In this document: positions 26,953-35,234 of the stretch, in pieces
Position numbering within the stretch: position 1 is the stretch's first letter
Layout: every line of letters starts with the position of its first letter
Assembly (NCBI RefSeq): GCF_000147355.1
Contig: NC_014506.1
Span: 124,001-188,000, forward strand
DNA: 64,000 nucleotides
Direction: 5' to 3'
DNA from: Sulfurimonas autotrophica DSM 16294
GTDB taxonomy: Bacteria; Campylobacterota; Campylobacteria; Campylobacterales; Sulfurimonadaceae
Made by a program: the position numbers and the translations under genes
The notes under the pieces: generated by a model
Told to the model about the DNA's origin: nothing
Seen by the model: only the letters and a program-made list of their open reading frames with translations
Database searches by the model: none

Positions 26953-27342
26953 GTGAAAAAAAGTATACTATTTATTTGTGGTGTGATTATGTCTATGCAG
27001 TTACATGCAACGGACGACACACTAAGCAGTGAGGGGAGTCATTTTCTTGGTGGGACGGCATTGGGTGCTGGTGCAACAGCAGTAGTAAATCAATTTGATG
27101 AATATAAACAAAACCGTAAGATAATAGGCTTTGGGATTAGTGCAGTATACGGCGTAGTCGACCAAACAATTCAGTATATCGAAGATGGCAATGCCGGCGG
27201 ACAACTTCTTGACCTTGGTGCGCATCTTCTTGGTTCAGCTCTTGGAGCTTGGGTAGCTGATGAATACATCTTATCACCTATAGTACAAGAATCAGAAACT
27301 GAAGGCAAATACCTGGGATTGGCTATGAATTACTCTTTTTAA
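26953..27342 (+). CDS. Small exported protein with signal peptide
   Basis: A 129-aa protein starting with GTG at 26953, 5 nt after AAGGAAG. Residues 1-19 form a signal peptide (positive KK, hydrophobic SILFICGVIMSM, cleavage near LHA/TDD). The mature part has glycine-rich stretches (FLGGTALGAGATAVV, HLLGSALGAWVADEYI) that could associate with membrane, and ends in YLGLAMNYSF, resembling an outer-membrane C-terminal Phe signal. I do not recognise the family. Periplasm or outer membrane is the likely place. Confidence 0.75.
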   Translation: MKKSILFICGVIMSMQLHATDDTLSSEGSHFLGGTALGAGATAVVNQFDEYKQNRKIIGFGISAVYGVVDQTIQYIEDGNAGGQLLDLGAHLLGSALGAWVADEYILSPIVQESETEGKYLGLAMNYSF

Positions 27343-27378
27343 AGAGTTTCAATACAATAGACTAAGATATAATTGCAT

Positions 27379-28002
27379 ATGGAATTTAATACAAACGATA
27401 CAAAGATTCTTTTAAATATTATGAAAAACAGACGCGATGTGCGAGGAAATCATTTTTTAAATACAGAGATAGAAGATAAAAACCTTCAACTTATACTAGA
27501 AGCTGCCTTAACTGCCCCCTCTGTAGGCTATTCTCAACCCTGGAAATTTATAGTTATAAAAGATGAAAATATAAAAGAAGAAATTTTGAATAACTTTCAA
27601 AATGAAAATGAAAAAGCAAAAGAGATTTTTAAAAACAAAAATTTATACCAAAAATTAAAACTTGAAGGTATTAAAGAAGCACCTATTAATATTGTTGTTT
27701 TATACGATGAGAGCGCTGAAGATATTTTAGGAATGACCAGTATGAAAAGTATGGGTGAGTATAGCGTTGTTTGTGTTATTCAAAATATGTGGTTAATGGC
27801 AAGGGCTTTAAATATTGGGCTTGGCTGGGTTAGTATCTTGAATGAACAAGAGGTTCTAAAGTCAATTAATGCACCTAAAGAAACAAAGCTTATTGCTTAT
27901 TTGTGTGTAGGTTATGTAGATGAATTTTTTAAGTCTCCTGAGTTAAAGATGCTAGGTTGGGAAGAAGAGAAAAAATTCGATGAGTGCGTGAGTTTTATCT
28001 AG
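27379..28002 (+). CDS. bluB: 5,6-dimethylbenzimidazole synthase
   Basis: BluB fragments FMNH2 with oxygen to make the lower ligand of cobalamin. The 207-aa nitroreductase-fold protein has the BluB blocks NRRDVRGNHFL, APSVGYSQPWKFIVI, YSVVCVIQNMWLMARALNIG and LGWVSIL. The ATG at 27379 is preferred over a TTG two codons earlier. It is the last chromosomal gene before the tRNA-Leu fragment that marks the element boundary. Confidence 0.85.
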   Translation: MEFNTNDTKILLNIMKNRRDVRGNHFLNTEIEDKNLQLILEAALTAPSVGYSQPWKFIVIKDENIKEEILNNFQNENEKAKEIFKNKNLYQKLKLEGIKEAPINIVVLYDESAEDILGMTSMKSMGEYSVVCVIQNMWLMARALNIGLGWVSILNEQEVLKSINAPKETKLIAYLCVGYVDEFFKSPELKMLGWEEEKKFDECVSFI

Positions 28003-28081
28003 TATCTTTACATGTAATGGATTGAATATTTAAGAGGGAAATAAGTTGTTAAGAAAGTCTATGATACCCATCATTAAGGGA

Positions 28082-28138
28082 TGGTGCGGATGAAAGGACT
28101 TGAACCTTCACACCTTGCGGCACCAGATCCTAAGTCTG
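28082..28138 (-). other. attL: 3' half of tRNA-Leu(UAG)
   Basis: On the minus strand this reads from the anticodon stem (CAGAC, anticodon TAG at 28132-28130) through a long type II variable arm (TGCCGCAAGGTG), the T-arm (GGTTCAAGTCC) and the acceptor strand to an encoded CCA at 28082. No D-arm or 5' acceptor strand is found on the element side. The fragment marks the original 3' end of a tRNA-Leu gene split by integration; the full gene should be rebuilt at the right end of the element, outside the window. Confidence 0.8.
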
Positions 28139-28239
28139 ATATCTATATATTATACCTAGTAATACCATGTTGTACATAGCCTATTTCTTGGGCTTCTATT
28201 AATATCATTATGCTATAGTGTTATATGGTTTTATATCTA

Positions 28240-28261
28240 AAACCGTACCCAAACCGTACCC
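28240..28261. repeat. Tandem integrase arm-type repeats
   Basis: AAACCGTACCC occurs twice head to tail, at 28240-28250 and 28251-28261, directly before the integrase gene. Short direct repeats containing GTACC near attL are typical arm-binding sites of tyrosine integrases of tRNA-integrated elements. Confidence 0.6.
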
Positions 28262-28282
28262 TTCTTAAAAATAGGAATATAA

Positions 28283-29452
28283 ATGGCACTAAACGATTCT
28301 TTAAAAAAAATTAATATATCTAGACTAGATACAACAGGATTATATCTAAAAGATGATTCTAATATTTTCTCTAAAAAAGAGATTAATAAAGATGATCTTA
28401 AAAAATTAGACTATGAATCTATCAGCATAGTACTCAAATTCTACTTTAGAAATAAACAAAAGAAAGAAACCGTATCTTATAATAATATAACTGGACTTCA
28501 AGCCATCAAAAAAGCAATAGCAACTAGAGCTGAACTAAAAGTTGAAATAGAAGAAACTGGAATAATTAAGAAAAAAGATTTCAAAACTTTAAGTGAGTAC
28601 TGGGATGAGTATGTCTTTTATAAAAGTTCTATATGGAGTCCAGATACTAAAGTCACAAATACTACTTTTTATGACAAATGGATAAGAGAACAAATTGGTG
28701 AGATTAATTTTGAAAAAGTAACAACTAGGGATTTACAAGATATCGTCAATTTAATTCTAAGAAGCAGTAATCCTAAAACTAAAAAACCTTATGCTACTCG
28801 TACTGCTCAAAGTGTAAAGCAACAGATAAGAGCTCTTTATAACTATTTTATTAAATCGAACATAACTAAAATAAATCCAGCTATTAATATTGAGATACCA
28901 AAATTTGACAATACTATAGATTTTGAACTCAGTGATGATGAGCGTAAAAAACTTTTTGAAGCTATAAACAACTATGAACTAGCAAAATTTAAAGGGGTAA
29001 TGCTTTTCTTATATTCCGGCAGACGTTTAAATGAAGTTCTAACACTAGATTGGCGCAATATACACTTTCATAAAAAAACATATACTATTGATTCCATATA
29101 TGCGAAGAATAGACGAACTCTCGAGTTCCCTATTCCTCCAGTATTAGAAGATTTCCTATTATCTTATCATCCAAAAAAAACTGGTTTAATTTTTGTGGCT
29201 CAGAAAGACCCAAATAAACCTCTAAGTCAAGAAACATTTCGACGACACTGGAAAATAGTTATTGACAGATTAGATATAGATAAAATGCGAATACATGACA
29301 CTCGCCATCTTCTAGGCAATACAATGATCAATAAAGGTTTTTCTTTGGAAGCTGTTGGTAAAACAATGGGACATAGCTCGGTGCATGTCACTACTAGATA
29401 TGCTAAGACTAATCTAAATACTGTTAATAATGTTTTGAATGATTATTTTTAA
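28283..29452 (+). CDS. Tyrosine-type integrase
   Basis: A 389-aa recombinase that should cut at the tRNA-Leu site. The catalytic residues are all present: R248 in SGRRLNE, H338 and R341 in IHDTRH, H364 in MGH and Y373 in TTRYAK. An N-terminal arm-binding domain and a SAM-like core-binding domain (about 100-195) precede the catalytic part. It lies 145 bp from the attL fragment and reads into the element. Confidence 0.95.
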   Translation: MALNDSLKKINISRLDTTGLYLKDDSNIFSKKEINKDDLKKLDYESISIVLKFYFRNKQKKETVSYNNITGLQAIKKAIATRAELKVEIEETGIIKKKDFKTLSEYWDEYVFYKSSIWSPDTKVTNTTFYDKWIREQIGEINFEKVTTRDLQDIVNLILRSSNPKTKKPYATRTAQSVKQQIRALYNYFIKSNITKINPAINIEIPKFDNTIDFELSDDERKKLFEAINNYELAKFKGVMLFLYSGRRLNEVLTLDWRNIHFHKKTYTIDSIYAKNRRTLEFPIPPVLEDFLLSYHPKKTGLIFVAQKDPNKPLSQETFRRHWKIVIDRLDIDKMRIHDTRHLLGNTMINKGFSLEAVGKTMGHSSVHVTTRYAKTNLNTVNNVLNDYF

Positions 29453-29674
29453 GATTAAATGACTTAATAATTTTTATTAATATAAAAGTTGTATCACTTG
29501 ATATATGGTTTAAATCAGACTACAGAACTATTTAGGACTTGTACGACTTATCGGACTTGTTTACACTACTATCACTTCCTCTTAGAAAAATTAAATTTTG
29601 ATATTTAAGTTAAGTTCAACTGTTAACATATTATAATATTTTAACTGCAACTTGAATATCCAAAGGACAAAATA

Positions 29675-30151
29675 TTGAGTAAAATAACTTTTGATCACAT
29701 TGGAAATCCTTCTCCATATAAAATCGTTCCTTTACTCAAGAGTGAATGTGAAGAGTATTTTGTTACTAATTTTGAAGATTCTCAAACACGACCTTTAAAC
29801 TGGAAAAAATACAATATTTATTCGCATAGTTTGAAAAATTTACTTATGAAACCTCTTATCCAATGGCTAGCAGGGAGTTTCACTACAACGAAATTAAATC
29901 CAGAAGATATTGATTTAGTTAATTTTATTGAATATATAGATTTTAAAAGCGAACTAGCTAATTTTGATATGAATAGATCTAATCATTTTCCAAAAAAACA
30001 ATATAACATTGATGGATACAATGTGCTTGTATTTCCTGAAGAACATCCTTATTATGTTAAAATGGTAGAAAGAAAAGCATATTGGAAAAAACAATTTGGA
30101 TCTGATAGAGATAACAATCCAAAAGCATTAATTGAGGTAACATACACATGA
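29675..30151 (+). CDS. Nucleotidyltransferase-like protein (DUF6932-like)
   Basis: A 158-aa protein from a TTG start at 29675 with AAAGGA 7 nt upstream. LAGSFTTTKLNPEDIDLVNF (residues 65-84) matches the GS...DxD core of the nucleotidyltransferase fold, in the form GSFxTxKxxPxDID seen in a small uncharacterised family that I recall as DUF6932. D78 and D80 would bind metal. It overlaps the ImmA/IrrE gene by 4 bp, so the two are coupled. Whether it is a toxin, an antitoxin or a modifying enzyme is unknown. Confidence 0.6.
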   Translation: MSKITFDHIGNPSPYKIVPLLKSECEEYFVTNFEDSQTRPLNWKKYNIYSHSLKNLLMKPLIQWLAGSFTTTKLNPEDIDLVNFIEYIDFKSELANFDMNRSNHFPKKQYNIDGYNVLVFPEEHPYYVKMVERKAYWKKQFGSDRDNNPKALIEVTYT

Positions 30152-30906
30152 AGTTAGAAGAACAACTTAATGATATAAAAAAAATGATTACCACCACTAA
30201 ACAACTTTTAGTCGATCACCCTAGTGATGAAATGCTACTTTATATGCTAGCTCAAGATGAAGAATTATATGCCCTCTCTATTGCAAAGGCATACTCACGA
30301 ATAATGCCATCATTTGATAATGCCGAAGATGTTATTAAAGCAATTTATTCGGAGAAACATAGCTCAGCTGTTGATCCTTTTCATATTGCTGATTTTTTAG
30401 GGATTAAAATCAAGAAAGATTTTCATCTTAGTGAAGGCATTGGTAAATGTGACTTCTATGAAGATCAAATTATTATTACATATAAACCTTCTAATCATTT
30501 TAGAGATAAGTTTACAATTGCACATGAGCTCGGCCATGTTTTTTTACATTTTTCCAAAGGATTAAGCCTTGAATTTACAGACTATGAAAGTGTTGTAGAT
30601 GAACCTATAATTGCAAATAACACTAGTTATAAACCTGTAATATCCGCTGCAAGACTATCTGCTCAAACTGATGATTTTGAAAAAGAGCAAGAAGCAAATA
30701 ATTTTGCTGGAGAACTTCTTGTCCCTCGCTTTATACTTGATAAAATTTTAAATAAACTTCCATCTGGAAAAGCTATCAATGCTTCACTTCTAAAAGATTT
30801 ATTTCAAGTATCACGACCAGTAATCCGAATTTCACTTGTAGACTATGGACTTTTAAATAGTGGAAAAGTTCTCGACGATATTAATATACAAAATAGAGGA
30901 TGGTAA
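30148..30906 (+). CDS. ImmA/IrrE-family metallo-endopeptidase
   Basis: A 252-aa zinc peptidase. FTIAHELGHVFLHF holds the HExxH motif at residues 126-130, and EKEQEANNFAGELLVP gives the third-ligand Glu region, followed by the helical tail usual in the family (VSRPVIRISLVDYGLL). There is no N-terminal XRE helix-turn-helix; instead residues 1-60 form a helical leader. ImmA-like peptidases usually cleave a repressor or partner protein. It is the middle gene of a three-gene operon. Confidence 0.85.
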   Translation: MKLEEQLNDIKKMITTTKQLLVDHPSDEMLLYMLAQDEELYALSIAKAYSRIMPSFDNAEDVIKAIYSEKHSSAVDPFHIADFLGIKIKKDFHLSEGIGKCDFYEDQIIITYKPSNHFRDKFTIAHELGHVFLHFSKGLSLEFTDYESVVDEPIIANNTSYKPVISAARLSAQTDDFEKEQEANNFAGELLVPRFILDKILNKLPSGKAINASLLKDLFQVSRPVIRISLVDYGLLNSGKVLDDINIQNRGW

Positions 30907-30907
30907 T

Positions 30908-32284
30908 ATGGAATTAATAGACTCCGACAAGATAGATATTCTTTCATTTGGGGATAGTGATATTAGTGTTCTTAAAGATAGTACAATGATTTTTTCCACT
31001 AAGATACCAGCATTTGATATTACTGCAACTACAGTTAAAGAATCCATTGTTGAAAATGAACATAGCTTTGAAGATGAACAAGAGACTAGTTATAAGTTAC
31101 ATATATCATCGTCATTAAATGGTGTGGAATACCAATTATTATGTGATGATCTGATTGATGATGCGGTTGTTGTTCAAATAGTAGAAATGGGAGATAGTAT
31201 ACCATCGTCTACATCTAATGTTATAGCTACATACGTACCTCTTGTAAAATATACGAATAGAACGATTGACTTATTATCTTGTATTATTCCTCAAGCTAAT
31301 AAGCAAATACTTCCACTAATAGACATACGAAAAGAAAAGCAAATAGTAAAATATGAAAAAGATAATTTTTATTTTCCTCATATCTTAGACTTGTGTGATT
31401 TACACACAGTCGCTAATCATCAGGAAAGGGAGGACATTAAGCTTTTAAGAAAAACAAACAAAACTAATCCTCCCGAAATTCCGGATGAGATTGAAATTAG
31501 ATCAACACCTGAGTCAATTATTTCTCAATATATAAGGTTGAAGAATAAAATATTATTTATGCCTGTATGTAGAATAGATACAGAAGAGTCTCCTACTCTT
31601 GAATTTGGAAAGTATGCAGATGCATTACTTGAAAATTTTGACAAAATCACACTAAGGGTAATGGGAACAAATAATTTTGAAAACAACATACAATCTTATC
31701 TAATGAAGTTCTCAAAAATTCTTCATTGTTCATGCATAATAATAGAGTTTAATGGTATTAAGCCAAATAGAGAAAGAGAAATTATTGAATATGTTTCTAA
31801 TCTCGATACAGATATTCAAATAATTTATGCAAAGGAAACTACAAACTATAAAGAACACTCTATTACTATTAATCATCTGAATATATTTCCGAATACTTCT
31901 CTATCTGGGTACTATGACAGACTGCAAGACTCTGACAGTTCTCTTTGGTATGCTGACTATTGTGGATATGATAGAGATACCGCAACAGAGTTTGTAATAG
32001 GTATGAAGCCTAATGCATCACTGTATCTGATAGCAAATGATGATGCTATGGATATTATTATATTAAAAGTAAAACACCCTACAGAAAGAGGTACCGCAAA
32101 ATGGACACTTTCTGCTCAAATGCTTATAAATAATTATGTTAAAACAGGTTTAGTTAATTCAAGATTTTTAGATGCTACTCATTGTAATTCATGTAATACA
32201 ATACTTCGTACTAGTTCCCTTACACTTGCTAGTGCAAAATATTTATCAATGTTACATAATGCCACTACTTTAGCTGTATTGTAG
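30908..32284 (+). CDS. Beta-family-like protein (phage Beta/sce7725 type)
   Basis: A 458-aa protein beginning at the ATG 1 bp after the peptidase stop; AGAGGA lies just upstream. YVPLVKYTNRTIDLLS followed by ILPLIDI (residues 109-140) is the opening pattern of the Beta protein family (YVPIxK...IxPLIEI), and SSLWYADYCGYD resembles its later acidic block. The first about 100 residues look like an added domain. Members commonly occur next to sce7726-like nucleases and ImmA-type proteins in variable islands; the function is unknown. The assignment is from pattern memory and is moderate. Confidence 0.5.
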   Translation: MELIDSDKIDILSFGDSDISVLKDSTMIFSTKIPAFDITATTVKESIVENEHSFEDEQETSYKLHISSSLNGVEYQLLCDDLIDDAVVVQIVEMGDSIPSSTSNVIATYVPLVKYTNRTIDLLSCIIPQANKQILPLIDIRKEKQIVKYEKDNFYFPHILDLCDLHTVANHQEREDIKLLRKTNKTNPPEIPDEIEIRSTPESIISQYIRLKNKILFMPVCRIDTEESPTLEFGKYADALLENFDKITLRVMGTNNFENNIQSYLMKFSKILHCSCIIIEFNGIKPNREREIIEYVSNLDTDIQIIYAKETTNYKEHSITINHLNIFPNTSLSGYYDRLQDSDSSLWYADYCGYDRDTATEFVIGMKPNASLYLIANDDAMDIIILKVKHPTERGTAKWTLSAQMLINNYVKTGLVNSRFLDATHCNSCNTILRTSSLTLASAKYLSMLHNATTLAVL

Positions 32285-32980
32285 TGGGTAATTAATATCA
32301 CTTTTATTACTTCTAAAGGCTTTTAAGTCTTTTAGCTTTTGAAACACACTAAATCCTAACTCAAATCTATTTTTTAAAACATACCTAAAAATTCTAACAC
32401 TATCTCTTTTTCCATAATTCTTAGAAAACAACTCTACTAATGTATCTTTATCATCACTCATTTTAAACTTTTGCTGTTTTAATCCTAAAAAGTACCTAAG
32501 TTCTTTTTTCCATAAGAATGGTGCAATATTAAAAGATGTTGCTAGTCTATTGATCCGTGCATCTTGAACAATACCAAAACAAACTTTATCATCTTTCCAA
32601 TAAGCTTTTATCAAACCTATATTAGATGGTAAATTTAAGCCTTTTAAATTATATTTACCGTCCCAGTATACTAAATAAACATACTCAAACATTTCACTAA
32701 ATCCATTTACTTGTGCATTTAATCTTTTCGTAGTATCAAAAGCACTTTTCACTTCGTAAGCGATACTATGACCATTTGAGACAACAACATCTGCTATTTT
32801 TGTGCCAAATGTAGTATTAACTGATATTTCAGTTGTTATAGTCTTATTGTCATACCTGTTATCTAACCACTCTATAAGTGAATAGGTAATAGTAGGTGCA
32901 TCAGCTCTTTTCATAGTTGAATTGTATCTATTATTCTCTTGTAGAAAAATATCTTCCTTCTTAAAATTTGTATATTTCAT
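32270..32980 (-). CDS. sce7726-like PD-(D/E)xK protein
   Basis: A 236-aa protein with E51, D64 in TKIADVVVSNG and E76-V-K78 in IAYEVKSAFDT, a complete PD-(D/E)xK nuclease core; RLNAQVNGFSEMFEYVYLVY follows as in sce7726-family proteins. The rest (about 150-236) is helical and basic. It is convergent with the Beta-like gene, overlapping by 15 bp. The sce7725/sce7726 pairing known from other genomes supports reading the four genes 29675-32980 as one module. Confidence 0.65.
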   Translation of the reverse strand: MKYTNFKKEDIFLQENNRYNSTMKRADAPTITYSLIEWLDNRYDNKTITTEISVNTTFGTKIADVVVSNGHSIAYEVKSAFDTTKRLNAQVNGFSEMFEYVYLVYWDGKYNLKGLNLPSNIGLIKAYWKDDKVCFGIVQDARINRLATSFNIAPFLWKKELRYFLGLKQQKFKMSDDKDTLVELFSKNYGKRDSVRIFRYVLKNRFELGFSVFQKLKDLKAFRSNKSDINYPLQYS

Positions 32981-33100
32981 TACATTGTTACGGTCTGATT
33001 GTATTTGTCTTGTATATAAAATAGTTCTTTTAAGTTTATATATTCACACCAACTATTTTGTTTAGTATTGTTTTTATAACCATTCTTGTAAAACTTCATT

Positions 33101-33352
33101 TTATATAAACTTAGCCAAACTAATCTTACACAAAGCGCTAACACTAATCCCAAGTTCTTTAGCATAAGCTTCTATCTTAGCTTTCTCTCCAGATGTGACA
33201 TTTATAAATATTTGTTCACTAGCTCTTTCACTAGCTTCTTTTTTAGGTCTACCGCCTTTATTCTTTTTCCCTTTACTCATATCAGCGGCAGCTATAAACT
33301 TATTTGTCTTCTCCGACGTATCAAGATCATCTAAATCTTTAATCTTTGCCAT
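33101..33352 (-). CDS. Ribbon-helix-helix partner of ParA (ParG-like)
   Basis: An 83-aa protein with a basic, disordered N-terminus (KGKKNKGGRPKKEASERA) and a C-terminal RHH fold (SEQIFINVTSGEKAKIEAYA, then ELGISVSALCKISLA). The layout is that of ParG/small CopG-type partition proteins that stimulate ParA and repress the operon. It follows parA by 43 bp, with an operator-like site between. Confidence 0.75.
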   Translation of the reverse strand: MAKIKDLDDLDTSEKTNKFIAAADMSKGKKNKGGRPKKEASERASEQIFINVTSGEKAKIEAYAKELGISVSALCKISLAKFI

Positions 33353-33369
33353 TTATATAATCCTTATTT

Positions 33370-33388
33370 ATTACTAGTATTATACTTA
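33370..33388. promoter_or_regulatory. Partition/operator site between parA and the RHH gene
   Basis: ATTACTAGTATTATACTTA. The reverse complement of the site at 34068-34086 upstream of parA matches this at 18 of 19 positions, so one protein, presumably the RHH partner, should bind both. Confidence 0.55.
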
Positions 33389-33395
33389 ATAAAAA

Positions 33396-34049
33396 CTAAT
33401 TATTTACTAGTTTTAATATCTCTTTAGTTAATTGCTTAATCTCTTGAGCAGCAGTACCTTTTTTATTGAGTTCTTTAACTGTTAATCCATCCCCATAACT
33501 ATTTTTGTAATCTGCCCTTGTATGGATTACACTATCTAGTAAATTAAAATATTTATTATTCTCTTTAATGTACTCACGTAGGTCTCTCAATTTATTTTTA
33601 GATCGACTATCTACATTGTTTAGAAGCACATTTGTTTTAATTTTCACATCAAGAGCTTCACTTGCTTCTTTTAATATTTTTCTGAACTTCTGTAAACCGA
33701 AGATCTCTATTTGAGAGATACCTACTGGAGTAATGATGATATCTGCTTTTATAAGTGCTGCTCTGTTAACATCACTATCATATCCACCACTATCTATGAT
33801 GAGCAGATTTTCTTTATTGCCGGAGTACTCATTAATGAAATTACTAAAATCTATGTCGCTCTCTTTGACACATTTAATGGTTGGTAAGTTTTCACTTATG
33901 CGCAGTTGATTAAAAAGTATTGCAGAGTTTTGAGAGTCAAGGTCGAGTAAAACTAAATCTTTGTACTTCTTTTGAAGTTGGTAAGCTACATTAATCGAGA
34001 CTGTACTTTTACCCACTCCTCCCTTTTGATGTCCAAATAAAACTATCAT
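33396..34049 (-). CDS. ParA-family partition ATPase
   Basis: A 217-aa ATPase with a deviant Walker A HQKGGVGKST at residues 7-16 (signature Lys before GGVGKST), LLIDSGGYDSD for Walker B and DLDSQNSAI for the A' region. The short form without an N-terminal HTH is the ParF/ParA-Ib type that works with a RHH partner, as here. It would stabilise the element when it is excised or replicating. Confidence 0.92.
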   Translation of the reverse strand: MIVLFGHQKGGVGKSTVSINVAYQLQKKYKDLVLLDLDSQNSAILFNQLRISENLPTIKCVKESDIDFSNFINEYSGNKENLLIIDSGGYDSDVNRAALIKADIIITPVGISQIEIFGLQKFRKILKEASEALDVKIKTNVLLNNVDSRSKNKLRDLREYIKENNKYFNLLDSVIHTRADYKNSYGDGLTVKELNKKGTAAQEIKQLTKEILKLVNN

Positions 34050-34067
34050 AATAAAACTCCTTTTAAA

Positions 34068-34129
34068 TAAGTATTATACTAGTAATTAACTTATTTATTA
34101 TAAGTATAATATTATCATAATATTAGTAA
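34068..34129. repeat. Repeated operator/centromere-like sites upstream of parA
   Basis: TAAGTATTATACTAGTAAT at 34068-34086 is followed by the same half-sequences TAAGTATAAT (34101-34110) and TATTAGTAA (34121-34129). The stretch is almost all A/T and lies directly before parA. It is the likely site where the RHH protein represses parA and where partition is nucleated. Confidence 0.5.
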
Positions 34130-34256
34130 ATAAAGAACAGTATTTTTATTCTTTTAAGTCAATTTATAGATTGTATATAGTCAATAAGATGGAAGAGAAT
34201 TATATTCCTTGCTAGAGGTGAGTAGCTCTAGCATTTAAGAAATAATATGTGATTTA

Positions 34257-34859
34257 TTACCGTGTACTTTTAACAAAGTACTCTCTATTTAAAGAGCTAA
34301 CTAGTTTTGAGTCAAGCACCTCTTGAGCATTAAATGTAGCATTACTATTAGCTCTAGGCTCGTTATGCATCTCTATTACATATCTAACACTTTTATGCAC
34401 GACACTACCACCTGTTAAAGTTGCATCTGTATATTGATTTGTCATAACATCACAATTATACTTGCCATGACCTAGCGTAAAATTATATTTTGGGTTAAAT
34501 CCAGCAATAAAACTACCTTCTCCATCATCACAAGCATCATATGCTTCTTGAATATTTGTTACTTTTCTATTTGTGAACTGTTTAGTAAGTTGTACCGGCT
34601 CTATAATTGTAAAATATTTATATCCTGCATCAGTAGTTGTTTGAGCTGCTACTGCAAATGAATACATATAGTTTGTTCTAACAACACTACCAACCATAAC
34701 ACCACCTAATGAAGTTGAGTCCTGATCAACTAAGATAACAACAACGGGCTTATTCTTATCTGGCACATGCAAATCTGTCATATAACTAGTAGTTACTCCA
34801 CAACCTGATAGCAATATACTTGCTGCAACAACTCCTGTGCTTATTATTTTTTTTAACAT
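34257..34859 (-). CDS. Lipoprotein of unknown function
   Basis: A 200-aa protein from the ATG at 34859, 7 nt after AAAAGGA; an upstream in-frame start at 34922 would spoil the signal peptide. Residues 1-20 end in the lipobox LLSGC, so the Cys is lipidated. The mature part has a conserved-looking PVVVILVDQDSTSLGGVMVG stretch and several Cys. I do not recognise the family. It faces an XRE regulator across two matching palindromes, which suggests its expression is controlled by that regulator. Confidence 0.75.
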   Translation of the reverse strand: MLKKIISTGVVAASILLSGCGVTTSYMTDLHVPDKNKPVVVILVDQDSTSLGGVMVGSVVRTNYMYSFAVAAQTTTDAGYKYFTIIEPVQLTKQFTNRKVTNIQEAYDACDDGEGSFIAGFNPKYNFTLGHGKYNCDVMTNQYTDATLTGGSVVHKSVRYVIEMHNEPRANSNATFNAQEVLDSKLVSSLNREYFVKSTR

Positions 34860-34916
34860 TTTTTTCCTTTTGAGTATTATTATAACTTGATGAATAATAC
34901 AGGATAGAACTTTAAT

Positions 34917-34934
34917 AAACACTTATAAGTGTTT
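34917..34934. promoter_or_regulatory. Perfect 18-bp palindromic operator O1
   Basis: AAACACTTATAAGTGTTT is its own reverse complement. It lies between the lipoprotein start (34859, minus) and the XRE gene (34988, plus). Confidence 0.65.
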
Positions 34935-34969
34935 GTGTTGGAGTAGTCTATAAAGTTAACATATCGAAA

Positions 34970-34983
34970 ACTTATAGGTGTTT
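34970..34983. promoter_or_regulatory. Second copy of the operator, O2
   Basis: ACTTATAGGTGTTT matches 13 of the last 14 bases of the O1 palindrome. The two centres are 49 bp apart. O2 ends 5 bp before the TTG start of the XRE gene, so binding would block its own translation initiation region or promoter. Confidence 0.6.
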
Positions 34984-34987
34984 ATAA

Positions 34988-35230
34988 TTGCTTGAATCTA
35001 ACCCTGATTTATTTCTTGATAAAATTGTAGAGAATGTTAAAATCGAGCGTAAAAAAAGAGACATAAGCCAGTTAAAACTAGCAGAGATATTGGACTTTTC
35101 TTCTCCAAACTATATTGCCAAAATTGAAACTAGAAAGCACGATGTTTCGTATAATTTACTTCATCTTTGTAAAATTGCCGCTTATTTTGAAATGGAAGTT
35201 GTAGACTTTTTACCAAAGAAATCGAATTAA
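34988..35230 (+). CDS. XRE-family transcriptional regulator
   Basis: An 80-aa Cro/C1-type helix-turn-helix protein: IVENVKIERKKRDISQLKLAEIL, then SSPNYIAKIETRKHDVSYNLL as the recognition and following helices. It starts at TTG 34988 with AGGTG about 10 nt upstream; no ATG is available. The matched palindromes in front of it are its likely operators. It may control the lipoprotein gene or element functions, like a phage-type repressor. Confidence 0.85.
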   Translation: MLESNPDLFLDKIVENVKIERKKRDISQLKLAEILDFSSPNYIAKIETRKHDVSYNLLHLCKIAAYFEMEVVDFLPKKSN

Positions 35231-35234
35231 TATA

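Noticed and set aside
28082-28165. A complete tRNA-Leu gene
   Set aside because: The anticodon arm, variable arm, T-arm and CCA end are present, but no D-arm or 5' acceptor strand follows; the adjacent sequence is AT-rich element DNA.
32980-33165. 61-residue minus-strand frame between the RHH and sce7726-like genes
   Set aside because: It overlaps the end of the RHH gene in another frame and has no clear ribosome site. Its stop forms TAATG with the next start, so a 39-residue gene from 33099 cannot be excluded, but evidence is too weak.
34860-34922. N-terminal extension of the lipoprotein from the start at 34922
   Set aside because: It would place 21 extra residues before the signal peptide and lipobox, and the ribosome site belongs to the ATG at 34859.
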